From positions 5,054,001-5,118,000 of the forward strand of contig CM067531.1 in assembly GCA_034509925.1 (NCBI GenBank): a stretch of DNA of 64,000 bases, given 5' to 3'. Positions within the stretch are counted from its first letter, which is position 1. The number at the start of each line of letters is the position of its first letter. The notes beneath the pieces are model-generated. The model made no database searches and was not told the origin of the DNA. It saw only the letters and a list, made by a program, of their open reading frames with translations. Both the position numbers and the translations under genes were made by a program. Source of the DNA: Hirudinaria manillensis. Its lineage: Eukaryota > Annelida > Clitellata > Hirudinida > Hirudinidae. Of the stretch, positions 11,627 to 31,520 are shown piece by piece.

Positions 11627-12576
11627 GTCCATGTTTCGTTGTATTCTTTGAAATCTCCTCCTCCCTTCAAAGCTTTCATTCTGCTCTTTCAGATGGGGTC
11701 CAACGAAAACTTCGTACATTCGTACGAGTCGATAATTACTTTTTAAGTTTACGATAATCATAATCTTAATCACGTACGTTTTACCGATCAACACGCGCAT
11801 CAGACACTAGACGATACATTTATTGGTCAAGATGAAGATCAAAGCAAAAAGCAAAGACATTAGATTTGCATTTCTCAATCGGACATCTTAAGATATATCC
11901 GGAGATATGTCTTAAATTTAACAAAAAAATAAGAATCATTTAATCTTCTTGGTTTCTCACATCGACGAATCTTATCATATTTTATAAGTAATATATCATA
12001 ATAATATACATATACTAAAACAAGTTATAATATATTATTACAATAGTAATAACAATAATATACTTATACTATAACAAGCTAAATAAAGATAAATAAGAAA
12101 AAGCAGAAAATTTTATATTTCAGGTTTGGTTGACGATTTCTCAGAAAAATTTGGAATGAGGCACTTTTTGAAACTTGCTTCGAAACTGCATTCATTTCGA
12201 TAGCAAGCATGATGGAAGGAACGTTGAAAGTAAAACAACAGAATGTAACTCTAGACCTGCAGAGTACTGCAAGTCGCATTTGTAGGACAGAACACTAGAT
12301 ATGTGCATGGAACCAATGAATCAGGAATGGAATCAAATTAAGTATTGGAATAGAAATGGAATAAAGATATATGCATATATAATATATATATATATAATAT
12401 ATATATTAGTTTCCTAATCTTCTCAACAATTAAGTGTTGCAGACAATTTAAAAATAAAAAGAGCAGGAAAAAAAGAATGACAAAGACATCAACGGAGATG
12501 ATGATGATGATTACGAAACGACGGTTAAGGAACGGACTCCTACGAAAACGTTTCGATCGCCGCAAAACCAGGCGGA
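11627..12576. other. Convergent 3' region between PH gene and alpha-actinin
   Basis: This 950-bp AT-rich stretch separates two stop codons that face each other. It contains a plus-strand AATAAA near 12080 and a minus-strand AATAAA (TTTATT on plus) near 11819. If these are used, the two 3' UTRs would overlap. A TA-rich run lies at 12376-12406. I see no gene. Confidence 0.5.
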
Positions 12577-21152
<8,576 letters not shown>

Positions 21153-22177
21153 ACCGCTCAGCTAATTTTCAAACGTCGTCAACCCTCTGCAAGACTCGCC
21201 AGATCGTCGCACCTAATATTTATTGCCGGAAACTAATGAAGGACGAGCTCAGGTAAACTAATTCTTCAAAAATTAATAATCCCAGAACAATAAATCGAGA
21301 AAGCAAAAAGTTCAATATTTAAAATTTACCCGCTTATTTGCTTTCGATAAATTTATCAATATCTAATCAATCTTCAAAAGATTTTCAAAAATTCTCAAAA
21401 CTGGAAACACGCGCTTTTAGCAGATATGATAATGTTTTACTGCCAATATTCGGAAGAAAGTAATTTTCTTATGAGAAATCAAATCACATTTTAAAAAAAT
21501 CATTTGATTGTTATTATCATTAAAAAAACTTTAATTTTAGACTGCTATGACGAATGGGCTTAAACATGTTGTCTATTGCCAACGATGGATGCCCTTAACA
21601 ATCGACAAAAAAATCGTTGATACATCATTCGGGACGAATAGCAAACGCAGGAATGCCAAATGTCGAGTCCCCAGCCAACTAATGTCTGTTCCCCGTAACT
21701 GTGAATTTTGCTTAAAAGTGGAGATTTTTAGACTGAATATCCACTTCTAGTGCCTTAGATTCGCCAGTGCAAGAATCCCATCTGAGTTTGCACGCCCCCA
21801 GAGACTAAGCTTCAGCTTCTCACTGCCCTGGCACACCCAGGCTTGATGATATAATCCACATGCTTTGTGGAATCATTAGCAGGCCCAAAGCCCACGAACA
21901 CTTTGCTAATTTAATAACAAATAATAAACCAATGACAAATTATTTCCACTTAAGGTGCAAAGTTTTCCACAAGAGCAAGTGTAAACAACATCTTCCAATA
22001 CCACTAAATCATGGGGAATGAAAACAGGAGATATTATTTAATTATGTGTGCAAAATTTACACATGAAGAAAAATCCAAACAATGTGTGGTTAATCAATGT
22101 TACCCATTGAAATCAACAAACATGGCCTTCATGGCAACCATTATAATGTCTATTATGTCCATTTAAAAGATGTTGTT
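21153..22177. other. Spacer between alpha-actinin and the carrier gene
   Basis: About 1 kb between the alpha-actinin ATG and the carrier stop, both on the minus strand, so it should hold the alpha-actinin promoter and the carrier 3' UTR. The part from 21540 to 21900 is less AT-rich than its surroundings and contains one exon-like stretch, listed separately. A 67-codon plus ORF at 21547-21750 has no recognisable feature. Confidence 0.4.
21812..21905 (-). CDS. Orphan terminal-exon candidate
   Basis: On the minus strand an acceptor (GTTATTAAATTAG) at about 21906 precedes a 30-codon open stretch reading KVFVGFGPANDSTKHVDYII and ending at a TGA at 21814-21812. Base composition is less AT-rich than its flanks. 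It lies 272 bp beyond the stop of the SLC25A39/40-type carrier on the same strand, so it could be an alternative last exon of that transcript, a remnant of another gene, or chance. I do not recognise the peptide. Confidence 0.22.
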
Positions 22178-24074
22178 TCACTGAACTGAGACATCATTTA
22201 ACTTCTTCAACCTCCAGTCATGGATGACATTCTTTCCAACTTCATATGTGCTGATCATAATGGCACAGGAGGGAGCCACCTTCATCACTCTCGGACCAAT
22301 TCCTAAAACAAGAACATAAGGTGAAGGAAAGTTAATCAAACAGCTTCACAAACAACATAGAAAAGTCGAGCAAGTCAATTGAAGTGACATATCTTAGATA
22401 TAATGAAGCATTTTTCATTTCTAAATAACTTAGAGAAATAAGAATATACCAGCATATAAACTAGAAAATCCTTTGCTTCTGTATAGATTTCTCAGTAGGG
22501 ACCATGTGGAAGATGAAGTCTTGTGTTTTGAGGTAACTTCTCCAAGTTCAATTTGTCTGTGAGTTTTGATCACATCGAACGGGCAGGTTAAGATTGCAGC
22601 CAACTGTTCAATAGTGAAATTAATTTATCATATCAAGATGAATTGTAAAGATGATTCCACCAACCATTCCTGAAGCTGCCCCAGAAACAAAATAAGAAAG
22701 AAATCCTGAAGAACCGCCATTCGTATAAGGCTGACGATAAACCTTTAAAGACTCGTAGCTGAGCCAGTAGATTGCTGAAAAGAATACACTCCATTATTTC
22801 CAATTACAGCTGATTTAAATCTCCGTTAATTACCAGAAAATGGGACGTCCCTTAAGAGGCTAGGTCCAAGACCTCTAAAAAGAAAGCTCATTCCATTTGA
22901 TTGCACACTCAACTGCACTGCTTTGAACAAATGGAGATAAGACATCCTTGCAGATTGCAACTTCGTTCTCAACAACTCCAGAGGGCTTACGGCAACGACG
23001 GCAGCAACTTCGATGAAGCAAGTTTTGATTTAACGAATGCACACACATCGATAAAGAATGATGAAATAATTATATCAACCATTATTAACAATATCAATAT
23101 ATTAACTAACAACAGCCAAGAAATAGATTATAACATCGGACCGACTTACCTCTAGCCATTGTGCCAGCAAGGACTGGGATATAAAGCTTGTTTTTGTCAG
23201 GCTGTTTGTATCCAAATCTGTGCTTGATCTGATCATAAGCTGTGAAGTAAATCATTGTGCCAGGAACAGACATCAAACTGCAATAAAAAAAATATAATTA
23301 AATCATACAATGTACGATGGGATAAACTTTGGCTTTCCTTAATTTGTATTTCAAATTAACTTAATGCCAGTAGTTTCCTACAGCCAAAACTGATAGTAGT
23401 TGTGTTGCAATGATTTGCAAGGGCAATATTCAATGCACAATTTTGATTATCTGCTGCATAAATATGTATTTCATATATATTAGCACCATTACTGTTTTTA
23501 ATATTCCCCCATAATACTGTGAAACCATATCTCTATCTAACTAAATCAAAACTTCCGACACATAACTATTCTGACTAATGGTTCAATCAAAACCTACAGT
23601 GTTGGTGAAAGTCCACTCCATAATGAACGCAGTCCCTCCTTTTTTATTAATGTGGTGATGAGACTCTATAATGCAAGAGAGATCCATAAGCAAAAATAAG
23701 TATTTAACCTTATCGTTCATAAACATCTTACCACTGCAGATGGTACAGAATGAGATGCACAATTGTTTTTAAGGACAAATCCAGTTCTGAAGGCTTGGCT
23801 TATGGTGTGCTCATGCCTGAGACAGAAACTATTACTAAACAATCTTGAACAATGACAAATCACAGGTGAATTTGTCTGAAGAGGTCTTGAATGTTTCTGC
23901 AGGGCTTGAAGCCTCACTTTTATCACATCCAATGGTGTTGCTAAATAAAAAGAACCGTTACAAACCCCTAGAACTACAATTAATTAAGTAGAATTGCTAA
24001 CTGCAAATGGAAGTAATGGATGCTCCGACGCAAGTGCATAAAATTTGATCTTGTAAAGTGACTGCTGACTCCAT
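22178..24074 (-). CDS. SLC25A40: Mitochondrial carrier, SLC25A39/SLC25A40 type
   Basis: This is a six-helix inner-membrane carrier of the SLC25 family. The three family signatures are visible in order: PLDVIKVRLQ, PLELLRTKLQ and PFDVIKTHRQ. Start ATG 24074 opens MESAVTLQDQILCTCVG and the stop TGA is at 22180-22178 after LKKLNDVSVQ. Repeat 2 reads MSVPGTMIYFTAYDQIKHRF, close to SLC25A39/40 in vertebrates, which import glutathione into mitochondria. The loop after helix 1 carries a cysteine cluster (CHCSRLFSNSFC), matching the Cys-rich insert of SLC25A39 linked to iron-sulfur sensing. About nine small exons are separated by short introns. Whether it is the 39 or 40 paralogue, or predates their split, cannot be told here; the symbol is a family-level choice. 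Confidence 0.88.
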
Positions 24075-26293
24075 TGTGTTCTACGAGGCACGTCAAAAAT
24101 TCCAAACCATAAAAATTCAAATCTTCGCACTTAACGTATCCGAGACTTCCATTCCAAAATCACTCGTACCGAATGCCATGCAGCCCAATGCTAATGTTTT
24201 GAGTATGTAAAATCTATTTATTACTTATAAAAATTTATAATTTTAATTAATACAATTTTTTTAAAACTTTAATTAATATTTAAAAGATTATCAACAGCGT
24301 TTGATTGGTTTGAACTGCGCTTTTTGCGATTCTGTTAGATTGAAATGTTTATTTATTAAAATATCACGAAAATTTGAATCAGTTTATAATATGGAATGAG
24401 ATACCGTGTACGTTTACAACAAGCAGTTTTTCCCTAATAATTGTGTTTTATTCTTACTGAAAATCGAGTCTAAAGGCAACATGCCTGCTGTAATATTACG
24501 ACACTGATGTTCATTGATAGCAGTCTCGTTAATACTTGCCACAGTTTTATTAGTTATTGGTGTGATGTGTACAATGACTATATCAAGATATTAGTTCTAA
24601 TTATCTTAGTTATAGATTTTTATAATTTTTTTAAATTATAAACTATTTCTGAAGAGGATCACCTAAAGACTGCAACATCCATCATTTACATAGCAAAGAA
24701 TATCAAACTAGACCTGCCAGGATCTCCGTTATGTTTTGCATATCTCTAATCTTGAAAAAGGATGGTGTCATATGGGCAAATAATCTCACAACTTGACCTC
24801 TTAAAGATTCATGTGACCTATGTTGGAAATAGTTGTTTTAGGCTATTGTCGGAATGCTACAGTTGTTCTAAATGAAATCAGTTTACTTGTTTTTGTACAA
24901 ACACGAGAAGTAGAACATCACTTGACATTAAATAAAATAGACATTTTGTAAGCAATCCTTGCGCATTTTAATTCCGATTTAAGTCTAAAAAGAGAGCAAG
25001 CGACTCCAAAATTATGATAATTCTTCTCCCAGATATATTGTGACTTTAGAATGGAAGGCTTATGTTGATAGAAAATAACTTTATTGCTTTAGAAATTGTC
25101 ATTAGGCTGGGTAGGAGGTACTTTCTCAGACTCTCAGCATATTTTGAAGCACCCCTATTTTTTTTCCAAGATCACCAAGTGAAAAAATGGCGGTCCACTA
25201 CGGTTCCATTTTCAAAATTTTCTTTAAAATTGAAGTTGGAGGTCTGACTTAATGTAATTTAGCAATCTAAACTGATTGGGCCATAAGCTATTGATGGCAA
25301 TGATATGTTTATATTGAAATTATCAATTTCGTCGGGAAAATTTATTGGGAAAATTAAAATTATATGAATACAAATTACAAGCAAACAGCGACAAAAACAT
25401 TGCCAAAGACACCTAAATCAGTCTCGTAAAATTTGGGTCGATAAATTATTGTCCTATACAACTTAGGTACTTTCGTGAAGTACTAGTATTGGTACTTGGG
25501 CCATGAGTTCTGTGACTACAAGTAGAGGAGACAAAGGCCATGTTACAATTATAGATAACAGGATGTGATTCTATAAATGCAAGAGCAATCAAAATCATCA
25601 ATAATGATAGATGCTTATGCTCTCGTTATAAATCAATAAAATATTGTTATATCATTATAGATTAATTCGTAAAACTCAAAATACGTTGTACTTTCCCCTG
25701 TAACAGTAAACCCTTTATGCTTTAGCGACTAAATAAAGAAATAAGCGTACAAGCAAAGTAATGGCAAAGTTTTAAAGCCTTTAGATGAAATAAGTTTTCA
25801 TCATAATCGTGACACATAGAAGTCTCCATCGTCTGTTTAGTCTGAGTGCAACGATTTACAGAGTTCCACGCAAAAACAACATTTGAACGACGGTATTAGT
25901 TCTTTACAAACATTATTTGTAATAGTATACGTTGTAATTAATGCTAAAGCTTAGGCAAAACTTAAAACTTAACTTTTAAGAATTAAACCAAGGAGACAAC
26001 CCTGGGTTTTGAAAGTGAACATGTCTGGCAGGATCCAAAAATTGAAAAATGGCAACAAAGTTATAGTTTTACCTTCTTTCGTAAAAATTTCATTAATATG
26101 TGATATGTTAATATCCAAATTCCAAGTGCAAGCTGTTTTGTATCTTATGTATGTATTTGTAAATTTTTTTTATTGTCGTTCAAAATTTGGATATAACACA
26201 ATAGAGTATCTGGCATACTCTCAATTACTGACTTATATGTCAGGATGGAAATACATGTCTAGTAATGTCTGAATTAGCAAAAAAAGCATACAT
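24075..26293. other. Gene-poor AT-rich spacer
   Basis: Upstream of the carrier gene. The first few hundred bases should hold its promoter. The few short ORFs (for example 25062-25247 and 26009-26272 on plus) lack recognisable motifs and look like chance. I see no repeat array, RNA gene or mobile element. Confidence 0.45.
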
Positions 26294-26587
26294 TTAACAA
26301 CTCAAATGCCTCAAATGCCTTCCAAGTGACCAAATGAAGGATTGCTTATTATACAATGACTTATCGGTAACTCCCCTGGGGCTGACGGCTGTGATAGTGA
26401 TGGAATTCGGATCAACATACTCAATTTTCTCACACTCCCGCTTGTAAATTTTATTATATAAAACAAGTTGCATTATTCTGGAAACAAAGAAAAACATAAT
26501 TGCAGGTGTTACACCAGCAGAAAGATTAAGAATCTCATACTCAAAGTGTCGCATTTTCGACCGACAGGTTGTCGCGAGAAGAGACAT
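26294..26587 (-). CDS. Small putative membrane protein, unrecognised
   Basis: A 97-codon single-exon frame. It has an N-terminal segment (MSLLATTCRSKMRHFEYEIL), one hydrophobic stretch (GVTPAIMFFFVSRIMQLVL, residues about 25-43) followed by a basic patch (YNKIYKRE), and a polar C-terminal half. That layout fits a single-pass membrane protein. It starts 235 bp downstream of the stop of a 170-codon frame on the same strand. I know of no family match. It could be a small real gene or one exon of a larger one. Confidence 0.4.
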   Translation of the reverse strand: MSLLATTCRSKMRHFEYEILNLSAGVTPAIMFFFVSRIMQLVLYNKIYKRECEKIEYVDPNSITITAVSPRGVTDKSLYNKQSFIWSLGRHLRHLSC

Positions 26588-26821
26588 TTTAATAAAGTAT
26601 GATGATAATTGCTTTTAATCCAATTAAATGTTTATTTTTATTGGTTATAATTGAATGGAAATCAATGTGTTACTTTCGTATGCTAGGAATTGATGTTAAA
26701 TCAATCACAAGTCAATTTTTAAGGCCAGCCTTCAATATTTTATCATTTCTAAACAGAGAAAAGTGAGCATTCAAATCAGCGACTACCAAGCCAACGGCAA
26801 TTTTTGATGAAATATAAACAA

Positions 26822-27334
26822 TCAGAGAGAATACTTTTTATCGTTAAATTCCTCCCAAACGTCTTCGTTGATGACGTTGTCGAATGAGCAACAATCAGTC
26901 ACAAACTCGAAGAATTCCTGCCACAATTCTGACGGATCGACCTCGAAAAATTTCGAATGCTGTGCAGCTATCCTGATTACCTCGAGATTGTCAACGAGGC
27001 ACTCGTATTCGTTGAGCTCGATAATTATCCACTCCTCCGTCGGCGTCAGGAAAGGAGAATTCCTGTGATGTTCCAAGATCAGCTCCGGTGTTGCAGGAAA
27101 TTTCAGTGGTGGGCTTGTGGTGCGGGAATGTCCTTCGAACGGATGATCCTGTTTTTCACAGGGCAGCGATTCGTCCTCTGAAAAGTGTGTTGTGTTCGTG
27201 TAGTCACGCGCGGACGACTCTGAGAAGCTGGTTTTCTTTTTAGCGAATTTGTCAGACAATCTCTCGAAAAAATTTTTCTTCTTTTCGATTTCGCAGTGTT
27301 CAACATTTTTCACGACTTCGGTATTTTTCTTCAT
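26822..27334 (-). CDS. Unrecognised 170-residue protein, probably real
   Basis: This is a 170-codon intronless frame in a stretch noticeably less AT-rich than its surroundings. The N-terminal third is basic (FFERLSDKFAKKKTSF), the middle is Ser/Pro/His-rich and likely disordered (SRTTSPPLKFPATPELIL), and the C-terminal half is acidic and looks folded, with EEWIIIELNEYECLV, IRIAAQHSKFFEVDPSELWQ and FFEFVTDCCSFDNVINEDVW. There is no signal peptide or membrane segment. The ordered, aromatic-rich C-terminal block argues for a conserved domain, but I cannot place it. Coding plausibility rests on length, composition and the domain-like C-terminus. Confidence 0.55.
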   Translation of the reverse strand: MKKNTEVVKNVEHCEIEKKKNFFERLSDKFAKKKTSFSESSARDYTNTTHFSEDESLPCEKQDHPFEGHSRTTSPPLKFPATPELILEHHRNSPFLTPTEEWIIIELNEYECLVDNLEVIRIAAQHSKFFEVDPSELWQEFFEFVTDCCSFDNVINEDVWEEFNDKKYSL

Positions 27335-28476
27335 TTTGATTTAGGAAAGAGGATAAAAATAGAAATTTTTAGTCAAACGACTGTTCCATATCGAACCTAC
27401 ATCGAATCTCATTTTTACCGGAAATGTTGAGTTTGTGAGAGTTCGTTGAGAAACGTTCGCCAGAAAGAAGCGCGCATCTCACTTGTTGTCGAGTTAAAGT
27501 GCCGATTTTCAATCCTTCAATTGCTGATAATGTTCGGATATTTGCTGCACACAGATGTGCATCATCGAGATTTGAATCATCGTTTCATCTCCCGCCTAAT
27601 TGTATAAAATCGGAAAACAGGAATACGTCGAATCGGAAGAAGTTAGATAAGTTGAAACGTGCGCAATTTTCCTTTTATATTCTTAGAAGTTCTCCAAACT
27701 TAAAAAAACTGAATAAATTGGAGGACTCATTAAAATGAGGTTTAAAATCATTAAGGGATATCTGTGCGAGAGAGATATTTATTTTTAAAGCTTTTTATTG
27801 ATTTTTTTATTGTTTTTTTTTTGTAGTTTGTTGCCACTTGAGCGCGCTTAACATTCGACTTTCAGATTCCTTTGCATCGAATTTATTGATAAACATTTTT
27901 AAAATAAAGACTGAATGAATGATGCTTTGTAAAGCAGATAAAATTAAGTTTATTGCCCATTAATTAGTGCAATCGAGAATTTCTTCCCATTTTTAATTTT
28001 ATCAGGAGCATTAATTGATTAGAAATTTTGAGATAAACAAACATCGCAAGCCTCCAGGGATATTATTCACCCTACGTGATATCACATTGTGGAACTGGAC
28101 ACTCCTTAATAACATTTGAAATTCTCCATTACACAAGTTAATCCAATTTTCATTCCTTTGAGATATGTTTATGTATAATATTGTATATGCTTGTCATCAA
28201 ATTCCTTTACAAAGACCTAGTCTTTCTATTTAAAGGATAAATAAATAATTGATACTAAAAGTAATGGTATACTATCACACTTTATATACTTAAACATTTT
28301 ATCTTAAATTCTGAAACACTACACTATTTGTCTTTCGATGTGAGAATTTTACTTCATTCTTTAAATGCAATGTTTGCCTCGAATTAAGAGGGCCAAGAAT
28401 CTGGCTGTTGTGATACATTGAAATAACAAGGAAGTTGATAGAACGTGATGTCGTCATGGAAATACAAACTAGACCA

Positions 28477-28503
28477 TAGGTTCTTAACCGATGGATCGCG
28501 GAC
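28477..28503 (+). mobile_element. hAT-like terminal inverted repeat fragment
   Basis: The sequence GGTTCTTAACCGATGGATCG followed by CGGACTG closely resembles the termini of hAT elements of the Charlie/SPIN type, which begin CAGNGGTTCTCAACC and continue with GTGGGTCGCGAC. The leading CAG is CAT here. Copy B of the dispersed repeat lies only 68 bp further right, so the two may be parts of one decayed non-autonomous element. No partner terminus or target-site duplication was found by eye. Confidence 0.35.
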
Positions 28504-28570
28504 TGACTGATAGTGTGATAGTCCGGAATGAATGTTGGAGAAGTGATAAGGAAAATCCGGTTCACAGGCG

Positions 28571-28640
28571 ACGATCTTTGCAGTCCCTAATACTACCCAT
28601 GCCCTATCCTAAACCTATCTCCTAACACTGGAAATCCATG
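28571..28640 (-). repeat. Dispersed repeat family, copy B
   Basis: Read on the minus strand this begins TGGATTTCCAGTGTTAGG, continues through TTTAGGATAGGG and reaches GCAAAGATC and CCTGTGA just beyond the given left end. It matches the order of elements in copies A (position 1) and C (47122). This copy is the shortest and most diverged. Confidence 0.5.
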
Positions 28641-31520
28641 AAAATTGTTAAAACTTGCGCCTTTGGGTTGGATTTTGAATAACACTTCAGGCAAATTTTA
28701 AAGTGATATAATTAAGCCATAAACGCATTTTAAATTCTTTTTATTCGCTCCGCACAAAACAAAGGTGTATGATAAAAACTGGTTCCATATTGTTTTCTAT
28801 TTTCTGTTGTTTCTTCGTTAGATAGTCTTATCTCAGCTAAATAATTAAGTAATAGGGGGTAAGTGAAATTAAGACCGCACCTTCGCCAGAAAGTAATAGT
28901 CATTAAAAACGAATGCAAAGTTTAAAATTAAATAAAGCAAACATACATGTAAAATTATGATCTTGACGCCATACGGCAATGTGGTTTGTCGCCAAATTTA
29001 TTTGCGGAGTCATGTTGTACAAACAAATCAAGAATCTCTAACCTTTGAATTTTTGCTGACATTGATTTATTCATTGAATATATTCGTATATTCGCAATGA
29101 ACACGAATGTTACGACTTAATTTAGTATTGACTTTGCTGCAGAGATTCTTACTTTTCCGGATATAAAGGGGGGGGGTATTATTCACATTTTCAAATATCT
29201 AGATATAATTTTTAAAAAAATCTGGTGCATGTGTATCAAAGTTCGACTTTGAAATGAATTATTATTTGTGTTTATACCTATAAAGATTATCAACCCAGAT
29301 CAAATGTAGCCAACCGCTACTGAAAAAGTCAAGTTATGACAATTTATCGTTTATTCGACCATGTGCTTTCCGGCATTTTGATTGAATTATTTATTAAACT
29401 GTCTCTACATGCTATTATTTTAAATTAACTAGTGTATGTAAATATTAAATTTTGAAATGTTTCCATAATATACGCCCAACTCCTGAGAGTGTGATTTTTT
29501 TCATGTTTGAGGATGTAATGTAACTTTTGCGACTGTTGCGATCGAATTGGATCTTATTTGGAAGTTTGTGCAAGTGGGGATTCCTTATGTGTATTTGCAA
29601 GATTTTATTTTGATTTCAGTTATTCTGACTTTGTCGATCATCGGGGATAATAATTACATTTAAAGACTTAGTTTAAGTACACAAGGATTATCTTACGTAT
29701 ATTGAGTAGTTAACGCACATTACTCAATAATATGTGCATCGTTACTTTACTAGTGATGTAAAGGTTACATGGCTTAAAACCTAATCCTCATTGGTTTACA
29801 GAACTGCTGTCATGATAGTTTTCAGAATAAAAAGGGCAAATGAATCATAACCGTCGGGATAATGCGTAAAATGGAATTATGAGGTTATAAGGTTATAAAT
29901 TAAGCTATTATCCGTTAAAGTTTGGAGCGTGTTAGGAATGTTGAATGCTATTATCCATTAATTGGAAAGATGTGACCTTAGAAAGATTCTATTACAAATT
30001 GAAATCTTTTACTTCTTGGACAGTTAAATGATGTGAATTTTGTTCAGTCTTTTATAGAACAATGTTACTCATTTGATGGCTTTTCTTTAACATTTTAAAA
30101 TAAGAAACTATTTCCAGTTATTGATGTCCTTGACTACTTATCGCTAAATTGGGAGCTTTTTTAAAAGTATTTTGCTTATAAAAACATACTTGTAAAGTTC
30201 ATCATTTGATTTGAAGCATTATAACAAAGTGAAGTGGATAGAAGGAAGGATGTGGTGAGGCTCAAAGTGACACAAACTGGATTGTTTCTTCACCTTTCCT
30301 AAAAATCTTGCTGAATAATCTTTATTAACAGCCTTTAATTGGTTTATCTTAGATTCACTTTTTCATGCAAAATCAGGATTTGTTAAGTGATTTAAGAAAT
30401 ACATGCAGATTTTCCACTCAAAATATTGCAATCCAAATCACTGCATTTTAATAAATAAAAATCAAGGTGGTTCTTTTTTGGAGGTTTCAAGTTCAAGAGT
30501 AAAGTCATAATAACATGTAACAAAGGTTTAACAAGCTTTAACATTAAATGTCCATTTGCAAACTTTGAAGTTTTTGATTCAAGAAATTATTTTGGTCTTT
30601 GAAGACAATGGATGCAAAACGATATTGAAGATCTCAGAAAATTGATTGAAAAAAATAATGAAGTTATTTTTAATTCTATTTATATTCTTTTCTAGCTCTT
30701 GTTTTTAGCTTTAGATTGTATTTTTGAGTGTTGCTCTGCAAAGCAATTACTCATTGATCTTTTGAGTCGGATCCCAGAATACAGTTATGGATTTCATTGG
30801 CTCCATTAGTTTTTTGCCATAATCATCAGGATTAGACAAACTAAAAGTGGACCAATTCTGCTAAAATAAAAAGGTTGACAGCCTTGTTTGCTGTGACTTT
30901 GGTCTTTCAGAGAAGCTTTTTCTAATTGTTGGGCTTCGTCACTTCATTTCTATCACCAAGTTGTAATACTTACTTTTAGGTCCAAATGTTTTGCTACTGT
31001 TTATTAAACAAATAGTATTGAAGTTTAAATGAACAGGGGCCAATCAGACTTTAATTGTAATGTAATCTAAACATGTCTAAATATAAATATAAAATGTCTA
31101 AATATAATAAAGAGACAAAGGCAGACTATTTAGAGCATGAAATTATCTTTTTAGGAAGGATTTAACAAATTGGTTCATTTTTGTGTCTTATGTGCGATTA
31201 AATGTTTATTAAGATTGTAGTTTATGGGATCTTTCTTTTGAACGTGAATGTCCAATCACAAGATATGAATACCATTGAAAATCCACTTGAGTTTTGTTTT
31301 CAGATGGATTTAAGATCAGGAAATTTTGTAAATAAACAATGGGTTTAATTTTATGTTCAATTTTTCTTCTGAAGTAATGTTTGGCAGTCCAAAAACTCCC
31401 TTATATTCTTTTATAATTAATTAAATTTAAATATTTGACGGAAGAAATTAGCTTTATTTTATGATTTGTCTAAACTCGTTCTTTGAAGTTGTGGTTTATT
31501 TCCACAGGTTATTGCAGTAC

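Larger units (their letters stand above)
27335..31520. other. Long sparse stretch upstream of the BTB gene
   Basis: Over 4 kb with no convincing exon. It contains one copy of the dispersed repeat (28571-28640, minus), a hAT-like terminal sequence (28477-28503) and a GGGGGGG run near 29168. The BTB gene has an acceptor (TTTCCACAG) 14 bases before its ATG, so a non-coding first exon and promoter probably lie somewhere here, but I cannot locate them. Confidence 0.4.
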
